Origin: Peribacillus frigoritolerans
GTDB taxonomy: Bacteria > Bacillota > Bacilli > Bacillales > Bacillaceae
Reading direction: 5' to 3'
Length of the DNA stretch: 64,000 nucleotides
Assembly: GCF_004358755.1 (NCBI RefSeq)
Contig: NZ_SMZY01000001.1
Coordinates: 1,238,796-1,302,795, forward strand
The translations under genes were made by a program, and so were the position numbers. The notes beneath the pieces were generated by a model. The model was not told where the DNA came from, did not search any database, and saw only the letters and a list, made by a program, of their open reading frames with translations. Every line of letters begins with the position of its first letter. The stretch's first letter is position 1. Shown here in pieces: positions 45,804-55,533 of this stretch.

Positions 45804-47261
45804 ATGATATCCGAACTTAAACATAATGAATTGATCGTACAGCGAACGAATTCCCAATTTGTTTTTCCTTTTTCGTGGGCTAAGGACTCCATTAAGCCTT
45901 TGACTAAGGAGCTTGAAACAAACGGATTTGAATTTTTTACAATTGATAATAGCAGCCAGCAGACTAAATATTACGGCGGAAGTATGGAGATCCCGCATAA
46001 ACGCTTAAATCATTATTTCATGCCCTACATAGAACAAATACTATTTCCGGATAAATATAAAGAGAAAGCCATAAACCGCTATTCCAAACAGTTAAATTTG
46101 GATTGCAGACTTGAGACTGCCCGAAATCTAATTTCAATGAAGGTTCTTTCGATCGATATTTATCTTTGTCCATTCTCCATCGGCATGGTTACGATTCGAA
46201 CAGAACCATACAGCAGCGGTACAGACTTCACTTTAAGCGATGCCCTTGATTTTATGGATCATTTCAGAGTTCTCGAACCAGCAATAACGGAGGAAAAAGG
46301 GACTGTTCTTTATTCAGGTGAAAAGCGGTTTGATAGAATTCAGGATTTTATTTTCCAGGAACTGTGCCCTTATATTGTTCCCTTCATTGAAAAAAACGAA
46401 AATAATCAATCGGCCTATTTGGGCAGTCTTCCATATTTTATTGATGAAAGAATGTTTGTATCCAGTTTTTTAATGACTGCTCCCGATGTAAAAATAACAA
46501 ACAACGATTTATTTCGAATCGGCCATATGAATGGATATAATCACAATAAACAACCATATATTTCTGCAAGTAATCAAAAGTATATTGATAAATACGTAAG
46601 TGACCATGTTTATGACAGATGGTCCCCTGACAGTTTTCATATCATCAGCGACCATACATTTACGTGCATTAGCAGAGACAGAGAAAATGAAAAGCTGATA
46701 GCTGAAGAGATGTACGGCCAGCTTTATTACAATATGATCCTGCATTTATTTTATAAAATTGTTCTTTTAAAGCTTTCTTACAGCTATTCACAGCTATATA
46801 TTGACCAAAAACAAGACAAAATGGACAAATTGATCAGATCGATCACGAATTTCACCGCAAAATATATTTTTTCTGAAATCAGCAGCCGTTCTGAAGGTCA
46901 GGAGCTTTCTGTCATGATGAAAGATCGCTTCAAAATTGAAACCCTTTACAAAGAGGTAAAAAATACAATGGACAGCCTTTATCAAAATCAGGAAAAGCTT
47001 GCAAGCAAACGTCATAATTCTTTATTGCTGATCTTAACGACCTATACCGTTATTTCTGGTATTTACGGAATGAATCTCGTGATAGAGGACTGGCGGGGGA
47101 AAATTGAGTGGAGCAAGCTTGCTGGATATTCCATCTTTGAATATATTTCCCTCGTTGTAGCTTTATCTGGTATTGCTGTAGGAAGTGTGCTTGCGGGGCT
47201 TGCAATCATGAGGCTGCTTAAAGACTATTTTGATAAGCGAAAGTCGGAAAACCTCGACTGA
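45804..47261 (+). CDS. CorA-like membrane protein
   Basis: A 485-residue protein with a large soluble N-terminal part (about 400 residues, long helices near 310-400) and two membrane spans close to the C-terminus. The end of the first span reads ISGIYGMNLVI, matching the GMN selectivity motif of CorA magnesium channels, and the tail after the second span is basic. The soluble part is longer than and unlike typical CorA, so it may be a divergent ion channel. Start after AGAGGT. Confidence 0.7.
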   Translation: MISELKHNELIVQRTNSQFVFPFSWAKDSIKPLTKELETNGFEFFTIDNSSQQTKYYGGSMEIPHKRLNHYFMPYIEQILFPDKYKEKAINRYSKQLNLDCRLETARNLISMKVLSIDIYLCPFSIGMVTIRTEPYSSGTDFTLSDALDFMDHFRVLEPAITEEKGTVLYSGEKRFDRIQDFIFQELCPYIVPFIEKNENNQSAYLGSLPYFIDERMFVSSFLMTAPDVKITNNDLFRIGHMNGYNHNKQPYISASNQKYIDKYVSDHVYDRWSPDSFHIISDHTFTCISRDRENEKLIAEEMYGQLYYNMILHLFYKIVLLKLSYSYSQLYIDQKQDKMDKLIRSITNFTAKYIFSEISSRSEGQELSVMMKDRFKIETLYKEVKNTMDSLYQNQEKLASKRHNSLLLILTTYTVISGIYGMNLVIEDWRGKIEWSKLAGYSIFEYISLVVALSGIAVGSVLAGLAIMRLLKDYFDKRKSENLD

Positions 47262-47290
47262 ATGATTCCGAATTTTTGACTGAAAGAATA

Positions 47291-47320
47291 AAAACCCCTC
47301 AGCTGATGCTGAGGGGTTTT
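47291..47320 (+). terminator. Terminator of the CorA-like gene
   Basis: Perfect 12-base arms AAAACCCCTCAG / CTGAGGGGTTTT. Confidence 0.9.
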
Positions 47321-48019
47321 AGCGGTATTAATATTGAGACATATACTGTTCTCTTTCTCAAGGGTGAACTTGAGTTCTGAACATATACTTTGTGTTTTTT
47401 CAAGTATAATTACGTGATAAAACCTTATTAAATCAACACTTTTTGAAAAAATAGTGATTTACAAATATATTAAAGTTGATACTTTGGTGGTCAATAAATT
47501 ATTGATTGTAATTAAATAAAAAAGTGATTGCATCAAAATTCCCGTAAATATCATAAAGTTACATTATAAATTTTTACATATTTTTGTTGCACTCTTTTCT
47601 TAAAATTAGGATTTAATAGGACGAATGGAAACCTTTGTCGCAAAAATGACCGTTTTTGATAATTAAAGCAAAGAAAGGGTACCTTTGAAAAATCCGGATT
47701 TCCATTAATAAAAAGCACATTTTCTCTAATAGAAAAATTGTGCTTTTCGTTACTCCATAAACGCGCCCAATTGCTAAAGATTGCTATTGAAGGAAAGATC
47801 GAGTTAATTAAGAAAAGACGTCTTTAATCTTTTATTCTAATAGCTTTGTTCCTCATTAATATCTTTGTTCTAAAGCGTGAATTTCATATGTTCCAGCTAT
47901 CATTTCCTTCATTTTCAAACTCCCCAATTGAAATATTAAAAAGAAATATCTTCACACATATATTGAAATGTATCTTATGATCTAAACTCTATATCTTGCA
48001 CTAGTATTTGCATATCTTA
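47321..48019. other. Gene-free AT-rich junction
   Basis: About 700 very AT-rich bases between the conserved core and the accessory patch. I see no gene. A terminator-like hairpin at 47711-47747 (arms AAAAGCACA / TGTGCTTTT) has no gene to serve, which fits an eroded remnant. Confidence 0.5.
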
Positions 48020-48868
48020 TTACTCTTCTTTATAGGCAGACAGGAAATCTTGAAATTCTTGATCAGTAAGAATAAATTTAAATTCCGACTCCGTCGACTT
48101 TATGAATTTATCCATATTAGGAATGGAATTAATGAATTTTGTAATTATATACCTATCTCTTCTATATTTAAAAGCAGCCTCTAAATCACTTTCATGACAC
48201 GGGAGAGGGAAGGTTTCAAAAGTACGTTCATGAAAATTCATTATATAATAAACATTCTTCCAGTAATTTATATTCATATAACTGTCACTCCCCTTCTGGA
48301 AAGTTTTTCCTATTAATAGTTCATAATCTGTGTCTTCAATACGATACCCCACGGTCAACCTAATTAATTTCCCAAAATAAAATCCATCGTCTTCTATATG
48401 GGTGTAAAGATCTCGATAATATTTATAATGGACAAGAGTGTATTCCTCGTCCTTAAGCATATCTTCAATGTCATTCCAGAAAAGGATGTCAATGTCAAAC
48501 AACCTATTTGCTAAATGATGATCTGCCTCTGATCGAATGAATGATTGTATACTTTCATCTCTTTTTGCTGTTGTGTAAAAAAATAATTTAGATAGCTGTG
48601 GGTTAAATCCAAGAGCTATTTTTATTTCATGTTTAATTTCATTGTTAGTGATTGCACCATTTGCCTTAACTTTACATTGTACGCCAATCCAATTTAAACT
48701 TTCTCGTTCCCTTGCAAAAATATCAACGCCATTCTGTCTTTGACCTCTTCGACCATTTCTGTTTGAATTTTCATACTTACTATTTTTCCACACTAAGTCT
48801 AAACATAGATTCTCGAAAACTTCTTCATTAACAATTCTAGGTATTTCTACTCCAAAACTATTTGACAT
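48020..48868 (-). CDS. PD-(D/E)XK nuclease-domain protein (Mrr-like)
   Basis: A 282-residue protein. Residues about 12-110 form a restriction-endonuclease fold of the Mrr_cat type: Glu in NEEVFENL, then GQRQNGVDI with Asp49, then VQCKVK with Gln64-Cys65-Lys66, a D-x(14)-QxK active site. The rest has no recognised domain. It probably cuts DNA, perhaps as the effector of a defence system. The gene diverges from the broken STAND-like ATPase, 115 bases apart. AT-rich and unlike the core genes, so probably acquired. Confidence 0.7.
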   Translation of the reverse strand: MSNSFGVEIPRIVNEEVFENLCLDLVWKNSKYENSNRNGRRGQRQNGVDIFARERESLNWIGVQCKVKANGAITNNEIKHEIKIALGFNPQLSKLFFYTTAKRDESIQSFIRSEADHHLANRLFDIDILFWNDIEDMLKDEEYTLVHYKYYRDLYTHIEDDGFYFGKLIRLTVGYRIEDTDYELLIGKTFQKGSDSYMNINYWKNVYYIMNFHERTFETFPLPCHESDLEAAFKYRRDRYIITKFINSIPNMDKFIKSTESEFKFILTDQEFQDFLSAYKEE

Positions 48869-48983
48869 ATGAGCTCTTCTCTACTTCCTTATTCCTTAAA
48901 ATTTTATATTCCCTTTTTTAAAACTATAAAATACTTTCAAATCTCTATTAATTACTGAGTACGGTAGATTTTGGGCTTTACAA

Positions 48984-51125
48984 TTGCTAAATGTGAGTGC
49001 GGGTGTTCCTCAACAAGTAGTTTTATTTGATGCAGAAACAGGAAATCAAATTGAAGATAAAGATGTTATTGATAAAGTATCTAAATTGAATACTTCATTA
49101 TCTGATTTGGAATTTGTAACATATAAACATGAAAAAAAAGGGATGCAAAATGAAGAAATTGTAGAGGAATCACAGAGTGTGGTAGTAGTTTCTAGCGGAG
49201 ATCAATGGTCAGATTATAAACCCTCGCGCCCTCAAGATTTTGTAGGAAGGGAAGAATTACAAAAGGATGTATTTGGTTTCCTAAATAATATTCTGCATAT
49301 TCAAACTACTACTAGATTAGTAGCTATTAAAACCCCTTCTGGATGGGGTAAAAGCTCAATGCTTATAAAATTAAGTGCAAAAGCTCGAAGTAAATATAAA
49401 AATAAATTTCACATTCACGCTGTCGATGTTAGAGCTGCAAATTCACCTAGATATGGAGAATTCGCTTTTTTGGATTGCATTAAAAAAGCTATTAAATCTG
49501 GATTCATAAAAAAACCGGTAAATGATATTACATTATCTAGTATTAATAGTCCTTTTAATGATTTAGGAATTAAGGAAATTGCTGAATTTCTAAAAATAGA
49601 AAATAAAGTTTTAGTTCTTTTCTTTGATCAATTTGAAGATATATTATCTAAAACCGATTTAGAAAAGCTTTTTGATAATATTAGAAATTTATCAATGGCA
49701 ATTGACTCTGAGCAAGAAAACATAGTACTAGGATTTGCATGGAAAACAGATGGTACAACTCCAACAGAACATTCTGCATACCATATGTGGCAAAGTTTAT
49801 CTGACCGGAGAAAAGAGTTTGAGTTATCGGTATTTTCACCTAATGAGATTACTAAAGCACTGACCCTATTCTCAAAGGAACTAGGAATGCCCTTAAATAA
49901 TACACTTAAAAGATATCTCATTGATCATTGCCAAGGATATCCTTGGTTACTAAAAAAACTAAGTATTCATGTACATACAATGATTAAAAGTGGTATTAGT
50001 CAAGTTAACGTATTAGGTAGATACAAAAAGTTTATTTGAAAAAGATTTAAATCAACTAAATAGTTCTGAAATAGATTGTTTTAGAAAAATCGCTAGAGAA
50101 TCGCCAGCTGATTTTCATAAAATAGATCAACACTTGGTGATTCAATTGTTAATTCACTTATCAGAAGTAGGCTTGTTATTCGAAAAGGTCATAATCTAAT
50201 ATTATATTGGGATATTTTTAGAGATTATGTACTAAAAGGGGCAGTACCTAATATTGCAATTACTTATATTCCACAGAGGAATTTAAGGAAATATTATGAA
50301 CTACTTCAACTATTAGTGAATCGAAGAGAAATATCTGTAAATGCTAGCAGTTTATCAGTTACAGTCAAAGCAGCTGAAAATGTAATTAGAGATATGGTTA
50401 TGATAGGAAATATTGAACGAAAGGATGATATGCTTTTCTTTCTTCAAGATTCTTAATTCGAAGCACTCCAAAAGATTTATAGTTTCCTATCCCACCATGT
50501 TCTCTATTCAACATTAATAAATTCTTTCGGAGAAGATTTCGTTATAAGTGGAGAAGATTTCACAGATTTATTTAATAGTTTATATGAAAAATCCAAGTTT
50601 TCTATAAAGACAAATGAAATATATATCAAGAAGATTTTAGGTTGGTTTATTGGGATTAATATGTTTAAACCTGAATTCCAAATGTTACACCATAATAATA
50701 ATTTTAAGCTCACTGATTTATCAATAGCCAAAGATAAGATATACTTTAATGGAAGAGTAAGTCCTTTTTTGGGATCAGCTCCTCCAGAGAGAGTAATAGA
50801 ATTAATAAATTTAATTAATTCCGGAAACAACATCTATAGTGAATTACAAAAAAAGGAGTATCGGAATGCTACAACAGTGTTATCCTCACTGGGAATGATT
50901 GTAAAACAAAAAGATATTTTAAAAATATACACTATTTCGGATGATTATGAGTCTTTGCTTGCAAAAAAAGTTCTTTCTACTGAAACAATTCAAATTATTT
51001 CTTCAATGGCAGACCAAGATGATTTATCTTCAATAGATATTGGTAAACTAGTCAGTGATAGTCTAGGAAGGGATTGGGGTATAGAGTCAAAAAGGCGATG
51101 GGAATGCATTATTAAGATGGTATAA
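48984..51125 (+). pseudogene. Decayed STAND/AAA-type ATPase gene
   Basis: Remnant of a gene for a large P-loop ATPase. The first piece has the linker PSRPQDFVGREEL, a Walker A KTPSGWGKSS and a Walker B VLVLFFDQFEDIL, the DQFE form seen in bacterial STAND NTPases. The frame shifts near 50018 (to DTKSLFEKDLNQLN...), shifts back near 50137 (DSIVNSLIRSRLVIRKG...LYWDIFRDYVL), and meets TAA at 50454-50456 before continuing to 51125. The 5' end also lacks a normal start and ribosome binding site, so the N-terminus seems lost. The later part looks like winged-helix domains. Confidence 0.75.
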
Positions 51126-51186
51126 ATGGGTTAACCAAACAATATCGAAAGAAATAGTTGAAGCAAAATAAACTAAATATTAATTA

Positions 51187-51227
51187 ACAATCGCAAAAGA
51201 TATATTATATATCTTTTGCGATTGTTT
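51187..51227. terminator. Long bidirectional hairpin after the ATPase remnant
   Basis: Near-perfect palindrome of 41 bases: 20-base arms starting AACAATCGCAAAAGATATA around a single base. T-rich ends suit termination in both directions, between the ATPase remnant and the resolvase remnant. Confidence 0.8.
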
Positions 51228-51316
51228 TAATATTCCAAAATGGATTTCACCTTTTCTTGTAATATAATAATAATTAGATTATTTAATTTTTCTCCAACAC
51301 TGATAATGCATGTAAC

Positions 51317-51944
51317 CTATTCCGAATTTCTACTATTATATAGTAATTTATAAAATCTTATTATATTCATGAACCAGCTTATAAAAAGTAGTTTTTTTAT
51401 GCCCAATAACTCCATTGCATTAATAGCTGTCATCTCTCCTGATTTCCAATGATTATAGACTTCTTTGAACTCCTCTGTAGTTTTTACTTTTGGTCGACCA
51501 AAAGCTACTCCGTTCTTTAAAGCAACATCTATACCTACACGCCGTTTTCTAATCCGATCTCGTTCTTCTTGTGCCATCCAAGATAGAATCAGTAAAACCA
51601 AATCTGCAATGAATGTACCAAGACTATCTTTATATTGAGTGGTATCCAATAGAGACATGTCCATCACAACGATATCTGCTTGAATATTTTTTGTGATATC
51701 ATTCCATTCCTTAAGAATCTCTTCTTTGTTCCTCCCAAAACGATCGAGCGAATGAAAGTAAAGAATATCCCCTTTTCGAATCATACATTTTAGCAGCTGA
51801 TATTGTTCTCGATTGAAATTTTTACCACTTTGTTTATCCAAAAAGATATCTCGTTCGTTAAGAGATTTTCCAGCATGGCTTTATGCTGCTGTCCTTCATA
51901 TTGATCTTTGCTGTTTACTCGTATGTAACCAAATTAACATCCAT
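51317..51944 (-). pseudogene. Decayed Tn3-type serine resolvase
   Basis: The open middle part (51317-51841) has the resolvase segments DKQSGKNFNREQYQLLKCM, LDRFGRNKEEI, ADLVLLILSWMAQEERDRIRKRR and GRPKV. The start GYIRVNSKDQYEGQQ lies upstream in another frame, joined by one missing T in a poly-T run near 51850. The true end GIKKTTFYKLVHEYNKIL is also in another frame after one extra A. A stop sits just before GYIRV. The catalytic Ser after RV is Asn. Hence a dead recombinase, unless some indels are sequencing errors. Confidence 0.8.
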
Positions 51945-51988
51945 TTTTTTACTAATCTTCCCTTTTCTTTCTCTAATTCTATCAAATC

Positions 51989-52016
51989 CGTTCGAAAAAG
52001 TGTACTTTTTCGAACG
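51989..52016. repeat. Near-perfect 28-bp palindrome beside the resolvase
   Basis: Thirteen-base arms CGTTCGAAAAAGT / ACTTTTTCGAACG around GT. It lies 45 bases upstream of the resolvase remnant, where a res subsite or operator would be expected. It could instead be part of a transposon end. Confidence 0.6.
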
Positions 52017-52114
52017 GGGTGTATACTACAACCCAATAATATTCGTTGATTTTTGATGCTACATTTTGAAGACTCAGCTTTTAAATAATCAACTCAGAAA
52101 ATTATGCCACAGCA

Positions 52115-52143
52115 AGAGCCGCCCAAATAATGTCGGCGGCTCT
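52115..52143 (-). terminator. Hairpin downstream of nanE
   Basis: Arms AGAGCCGCC / GGCGGCTCT, GC-rich in an AT-rich setting, 95 bases after the nanE stop. The T-run is poor, so termination is likely but not certain. The rest of 51945-52238 shows no gene. Confidence 0.5.
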
Positions 52144-52238
52144 ACTTGACTAATTTTAACACTAATATGACCATGTATTTCTATTGCAACCAGAACGTAA
52201 ATAAAATGAATTTTCCCTAATATTTACTAAGTCGCGCT

Positions 52239-52925
52239 TTATCTAACGGATTCTATTACATCAACAAAATGTCTTGTTATTTGCTGAGGGCGTGTTATCG
52301 CTCCGCCAACCACAACTGTATGCGCTCCATATCGTAAAGCTTTTTTAGCCATCTCTGGCGTAATGACATTTCCTTCTGCAATAACGGGAATACTCACATG
52401 ACTTACTACATCTTTTAAGAACTTAAAATCATTTGAATGTAATTTCATCCCTACTGTATCTTCAGTATAGCCATGCATGGTCGTACCAACGCAGTCAAAG
52501 CCTAATTTTTCAGCCATGATGCATTCCTCTAATGTTGCACAATCAGCCATCCATTGCTGGTTTGGAAATTTGGTTTTAATTTCCTTTAAGAAGGTGGGCA
52601 GATCCACACCACCTGGACGTATTCGGTTTGTTGCATCTACAGCAATCAAACCTATATTAAGTTCAACCAATGCTTCTACCTCTTTTAAAGTTGGAGTTAT
52701 GTAAACATTTGAATCTTTGTAATCCTGTTTTATGATCCCTATGATTGGTAGATTAACACTCTCTTTTATTGCGCGTATATCATTTACACCATTAGCACGA
52801 ATAGCAACTGCTCCCCCTCTTTTTGCAGCAACTGCCATTCGGCTCATAATATCAGATCCATGCAAAGGTTCATCTTCTAATGCCTGGCAAGATACCACCA
52901 GACCAGATTTTATTGCTGTTAACAT
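52239..52925 (-). CDS. nanE: N-acetylmannosamine-6-phosphate 2-epimerase
   Basis: NanE TIM barrel of 228 residues that converts ManNAc-6-P to GlcNAc-6-P. Segments: [27 protein letters not shown] with the catalytic Lys, GLIAVDAT, and PVIAEGNV with the phosphate-side Glu. GGGAGG sets ATG 52925. It is the last gene of the minus-strand sugar unit, 17 bases after the DUF4127 gene. No NanA lyase or sialidase is in view. Confidence 0.93.
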   Translation of the reverse strand: MLTAIKSGLVVSCQALEDEPLHGSDIMSRMAVAAKRGGAVAIRANGVNDIRAIKESVNLPIIGIIKQDYKDSNVYITPTLKEVEALVELNIGLIAVDATNRIRPGGVDLPTFLKEIKTKFPNQQWMADCATLEECIMAEKLGFDCVGTTMHGYTEDTVGMKLHSNDFKFLKDVVSHVSIPVIAEGNVITPEMAKKALRYGAHTVVVGGAITRPQQITRHFVDVIESVR

Positions 52926-52942
52926 GCTTCTGCCTCCCTTTT

Positions 52943-54454
52943 TTAAAACCTCAGCGTCATTCCACATTCAAACATTCTATTCCATGGTGAATGAGTATTA
53001 ATTTCTTTAAGTTCCATCTCTTTGAAACTGTATAAAATCATTTCTTTGTATCGTGTATACAGTCTTTTATCTCTTTCACGGTTTACAAGAGAGGCTTTAT
53101 TTTTCAAATCAAAGTAGGTAAGATTGTGGGTTGGCAGATAGTCAGCAACCATGTCCATTCTGATTTCTGATTGATAAAGATAGTCATCTAATATATGATA
53201 GATGATATTTTCTTGAATAATATCCGACTTGCCATTTAGAGATACAACACCCTGACTAATCGTTGTACCGAGCGTGTTGCAATTTGTATTCCACCCTTTA
53301 TATGAAACAATTCGGTCAAGAACGCGTTCTTCATCTAACAACATGATTAATTCACGATCCCCCCCGTTAGCATATGCTGCATCGGATATCATCACTTTTT
53401 TCCCTGCATCTATAAAGGTTTTGATTTGGTCTACAAATGTTAACATGTTGCGGAAACTTGTATAGGTAATGTCTTTATTATGCTGGTCCCAAGATTCTTG
53501 CATGACACGTCCTGGTGTATTATAGGCAAGTATTAAATCAGCATCTTCAGCTCTGGATACCAACTGACAGCCAGCAGCTGACACGTGTGCCTTTAAACTT
53601 TCAGCATAAGGCCGGTCTTCATACATTGGAATTACCTGTGGTCCAAGTGTACTGCTCCAGATCGGATAAATTTTTGGCCTAATCCCTTTGAAATCGTTAT
53701 AGACGCGTGCTAGTAAAGTTGCTCCTACCTCGTCTGCTCCTGGATACATATGAACCTGTTTATACAAACGAAGTTGTTCTCGTTTTTCTGCAACTAACTT
53801 TTGGTCCTTTGCCGTGTACCCATACTCTGCACTGTCATCCTGGGGAATCGATAAGAACTTTATCACGCCTTCATTAACAAGCTCCAGCATCTTGATATTA
53901 ATGAGGGAATTAAACGATCGTCTCGTTTCATAATCGTGTATGTATTCCTCTGGTAATTTTGATGCAATTTCCTGTAATTGCATTTGTTCTTCTTCCTCTA
54001 ACGTCTCACGGTCTTGCTTATCTTGTAGATAAGCACGTAAGAAAATTTCCCTTCCCCACTGTTCATAATAATCTGGTTCTTCATCACTTGAACTATACTT
54101 TGGTGTCCGCATAATTAAATTGGACGCATAGATCGGAACGCCAGGATACGTTTTATGAAATGAACGAAGTCGCTCTACACACATTGTTACTGTGTCTTTT
54201 GACAAATAATGCAGTCTTGATGGCAATAACCCGCCATATACCAGCATATCGATGCTTAAGATAATAGCATCAGCTGTCCTAACAGCCTGGTTTAGCCAGT
54301 TCCAAAGACCATTAGTATCGGCTGCTGTTTTTTTTGCTCCGAGTAATTCATCACCTGGCAGCATCAATTCAATATCTGACGAAGACCGTGCAATCCTTTT
54401 GATGTAATCAATATTGCATGGTCGCTCATCAATGGGTAAGTATGCAATTTTCAT
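52943..54454 (-). CDS. DUF4127 family protein
   Basis: A 503-residue cytoplasmic protein of the DUF4127 family. It starts [20 protein letters not shown], then [29 protein letters not shown], and later [14 protein letters not shown] and [12 protein letters not shown], all conserved-looking polar patches fitting an enzyme active site. No reaction is known to me. Its place between an esterase and NanE suggests it acts on the imported sugar or oligosaccharide. GAGGAG precedes ATG 54454. The longer frame to 54502 is less likely. Confidence 0.8.
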   Translation of the reverse strand: MKIAYLPIDERPCNIDYIKRIARSSSDIELMLPGDELLGAKKTAADTNGLWNWLNQAVRTADAIILSIDMLVYGGLLPSRLHYLSKDTVTMCVERLRSFHKTYPGVPIYASNLIMRTPKYSSSDEEPDYYEQWGREIFLRAYLQDKQDRETLEEEEQMQLQEIASKLPEEYIHDYETRRSFNSLINIKMLELVNEGVIKFLSIPQDDSAEYGYTAKDQKLVAEKREQLRLYKQVHMYPGADEVGATLLARVYNDFKGIRPKIYPIWSSTLGPQVIPMYEDRPYAESLKAHVSAAGCQLVSRAEDADLILAYNTPGRVMQESWDQHNKDITYTSFRNMLTFVDQIKTFIDAGKKVMISDAAYANGGDRELIMLLDEERVLDRIVSYKGWNTNCNTLGTTISQGVVSLNGKSDIIQENIIYHILDDYLYQSEIRMDMVADYLPTHNLTYFDLKNKASLVNRERDKRLYTRYKEMILYSFKEMELKEINTHSPWNRMFECGMTLRF

Positions 54455-54492
54455 TAGGTTGCTCCTCTTCAAGCATATTTCTCTTCTTCCTT

Positions 54493-55455
54493 TTATGACC
54501 AATTGTATAAAGAAGAAATAAATTGAAGTTTTCTTTCTTCATGAACCGATGATAGCCCGTGTGCAAATTCAGGATATACTTGAATTTGTTTTTGGCCGCC
54601 TAAATGATGGTATAAGGCAAATCCACTGGAAGGCGGGCAAACCTTATCTTCCAAACCTACTCCTACTAAAGAAGGGCATGAGATATGACTTGCTAAATTC
54701 ATACAATCCACATAGCTTAACGTGTCAAAAACAGCAGATCGTTTTTTTTGTAAAGGATCATGCAGTTTAAAATAGTGATAAATTTCGTTATAAGGCCCTT
54801 CTGTGGCAAGTTCAATAGATCGCTTAAAATGAGTAAGAAAAGGAATATCAACAAGAGCAGCCGAAATACCGTCCTGTAAGGCAGCAGTTGAAACTGCAAG
54901 AGCACCACCTTGACTTCCGCACTCTGCAATGACCTCAGTCTTTCCCGAAATTTCTCTTAAGACATCAACGCTTCTGTAACAATCCATATACACATAGCTA
55001 TAATAATAGTTATCGGGATCTGTAATTCCTAGGGTCATCCAGCCTGAGGATCCTCCGTTTTTATAATGATTATGATCTGGTGAGTTAACATTTTGACCTC
55101 GGACCTCGACTAACAGAACCGGAATACCTTGAATTAAATATTTGAATGCATAATTCGGCTGCAGATTATTCCAATTGTATCCATGAAAGATAACAGCTGC
55201 AGGTGTCTTTGAATTAACCTCTTTATCCGGTTTTAAATACATGGCATGAATACGTGAGTTTCTAAATCCATTAAAGGTTACATCGTACAACTGGACACCA
55301 GGGACATAATACATACGATCTTCTATAACGGTATCTAATGCCTGGAGTTTACTTTCCTTTATCCGATTATTCCAGAAAACTTCAAAATCTTTTTTCTTCG
55401 TTTGTTTTGGCTGATACGTTTGCAGCTGCACAAGCGGCAAATCAAAGAGATTCAC
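54493..55455 (-). CDS. CE7-type acetyl esterase (acetylxylan esterase family)
   Basis: Alpha/beta hydrolase of 320 residues without a signal peptide. It shows the CE7 motifs RGQ (119-121), GSQGG with Ser181, Asp270 in GLEDKV and His299 in FAHG, a complete triad. Family members remove O-acetyl groups from short acetylated oligosaccharides inside the cell and from cephalosporin C. Here it probably deacetylates the imported glycan. Confidence 0.85.
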   Translation of the reverse strand: MNLFDLPLVQLQTYQPKQTKKKDFEVFWNNRIKESKLQALDTVIEDRMYYVPGVQLYDVTFNGFRNSRIHAMYLKPDKEVNSKTPAAVIFHGYNWNNLQPNYAFKYLIQGIPVLLVEVRGQNVNSPDHNHYKNGGSSGWMTLGITDPDNYYYSYVYMDCYRSVDVLREISGKTEVIAECGSQGGALAVSTAALQDGISAALVDIPFLTHFKRSIELATEGPYNEIYHYFKLHDPLQKKRSAVFDTLSYVDCMNLASHISCPSLVGVGLEDKVCPPSSGFALYHHLGGQKQIQVYPEFAHGLSSVHEERKLQFISSLYNWS

Positions 55456-55533
55456 TGGGATTCCTCCAATTTAGGAGAGCTGAATACATCGTTTCCATAA
55501 CACTTCATACCTGCGGCACGGTTACTCACTCTA

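Noticed and set aside
52115-52143. GC-rich hairpin as a transposon end
   Set aside because: Its position downstream of nanE on the same strand fits a terminator, and no matching copy was seen on the other side.
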